DNA of 6,049 bases, taken from NCBI RefSeq assembly GCF_039768865.1, contig NZ_JBDMZQ010000129.1. One strand, given 5' to 3'. Positions 5,862 to 6,049 of the stretch are shown piece by piece. Within the stretch, counting starts at the first letter, position 1. Each line of letters starts with the position of its first letter. This DNA is from Wenyingzhuangia sp039768865. GTDB taxonomy: Bacteria; Bacteroidota; Bacteroidia; Flavobacteriales; Flavobacteriaceae. The notes under the pieces are model-generated. The model made no database searches. It was not told the DNA's origin and saw only the letters and a program-made list of their open reading frames with translations. The translations under genes were made by a program, and so were the position numbers.

Positions 5862-6049
5862 ATGAAAAAAGAAATAGAAAACTTTATCCTCACCACCTTA
5901 AACAAAGTCGCAATTCTAGAAGAGCCGAATGTGGCTTATGAAGCTGTTGAAATACTGGACTATAAAACTCATTTTGAAAATGGGGAAGTATTCCGCCATC
6001 AAAATGGGGATTGCTATGCCTTGGCGATCTTAAATGCCATCACCCTTGA
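5862..6049 (+). CDS. Unrecognised protein, N-terminal 62 residues only (runs off the right edge)
   Basis: An open frame begins at the ATG at 5862 and is uninterrupted to the end of the window. It starts MKKEIENFILTTLNKVAILE, a charged amphipathic helix, then a mixed region with one cysteine (Cys51) in NGDCYALAILNAITL. There is no signal peptide or membrane segment in the visible part. Codon use resembles purM and the frame begins just after the purM terminator, both in favour of a real gene. I do not recognise the family; it is not the start of the release factor PrfA. No promoter is visible in the 17 bases between terminator and start. Confidence 0.6.
   Translation, partial: MKKEIENFILTTLNKVAILEEPNVAYEAVEILDYKTHFENGEVFRHQNGDCYALAILNAITL

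Overview
The window looks like chromosomal DNA of a flavobacterium (Bacteroidota, class Flavobacteriia). It is AT-rich. The glnA promoter has the Bacteroidota form (TTG, 19 bases, TAnnTTTG) and purM has a good TAnnTTTG box; most genes lack a Shine-Dalgarno site. The atypical ~395-residue PurM and the short eukaryote-type (GSII) glutamine synthetase are also typical of the group. Genus cannot be set from this stretch.

The window falls into two parts with a boundary near base 1700. Left part (1 to about 1698, leftward genes): this looks like the end of an integrated genomic island. A PD-(D/E)XK-like nuclease with a C-terminal DUF5655-type domain (468-1424) is followed after 15 bases by a second gene (452 to beyond the left edge). 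The first ~39 residues of that second gene look like the N-terminus of an McrA-like HNH endonuclease, then switch in frame to a lipoprotein signal segment with a lipobox and an unrelated C-terminal part. The nuclease operon therefore appears to have lost its HNH gene by recombination. On the right of the nuclease lie a 12-codon hydrophobic micro-ORF with an unusually perfect Shine-Dalgarno site, a cluster of GTTCTT repeats in both orientations, and an 11-bp hairpin.

Boundary (1700-1721): 22 bases match the 3' end of a tRNA (T-loop, 3' side of the T-stem and 3' acceptor strand). They are followed by a strong terminator, but no tRNA body lies upstream. This is the expected footprint of integration into a tRNA gene by a tyrosine recombinase: the displaced 3' end marks the attachment site and the GTTCTT cluster may hold recombinase arm sites. 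The intact tRNA and the integrase would lie left of the window.

Right part (about 1724 to 6049): ordinary core genes. They are an OsmC-family protein (1908-2315, +), a terminator, an AraC-family regulator (2392-3231, +), a bidirectional terminator shared with a GSII glutamine synthetase (3347-4366, -), a divergent intergenic region with the glnA promoter, a long perfect hairpin and the purM promoter, then purM (4609-5796, +), a terminator, and the start of an unrecognised gene (5862 to beyond the right edge, +). GlnA makes glutamine, the amide donor for purine synthesis, and PurM acts in that pathway, so the divergent pair is metabolically linked; shared regulation is only an inference.
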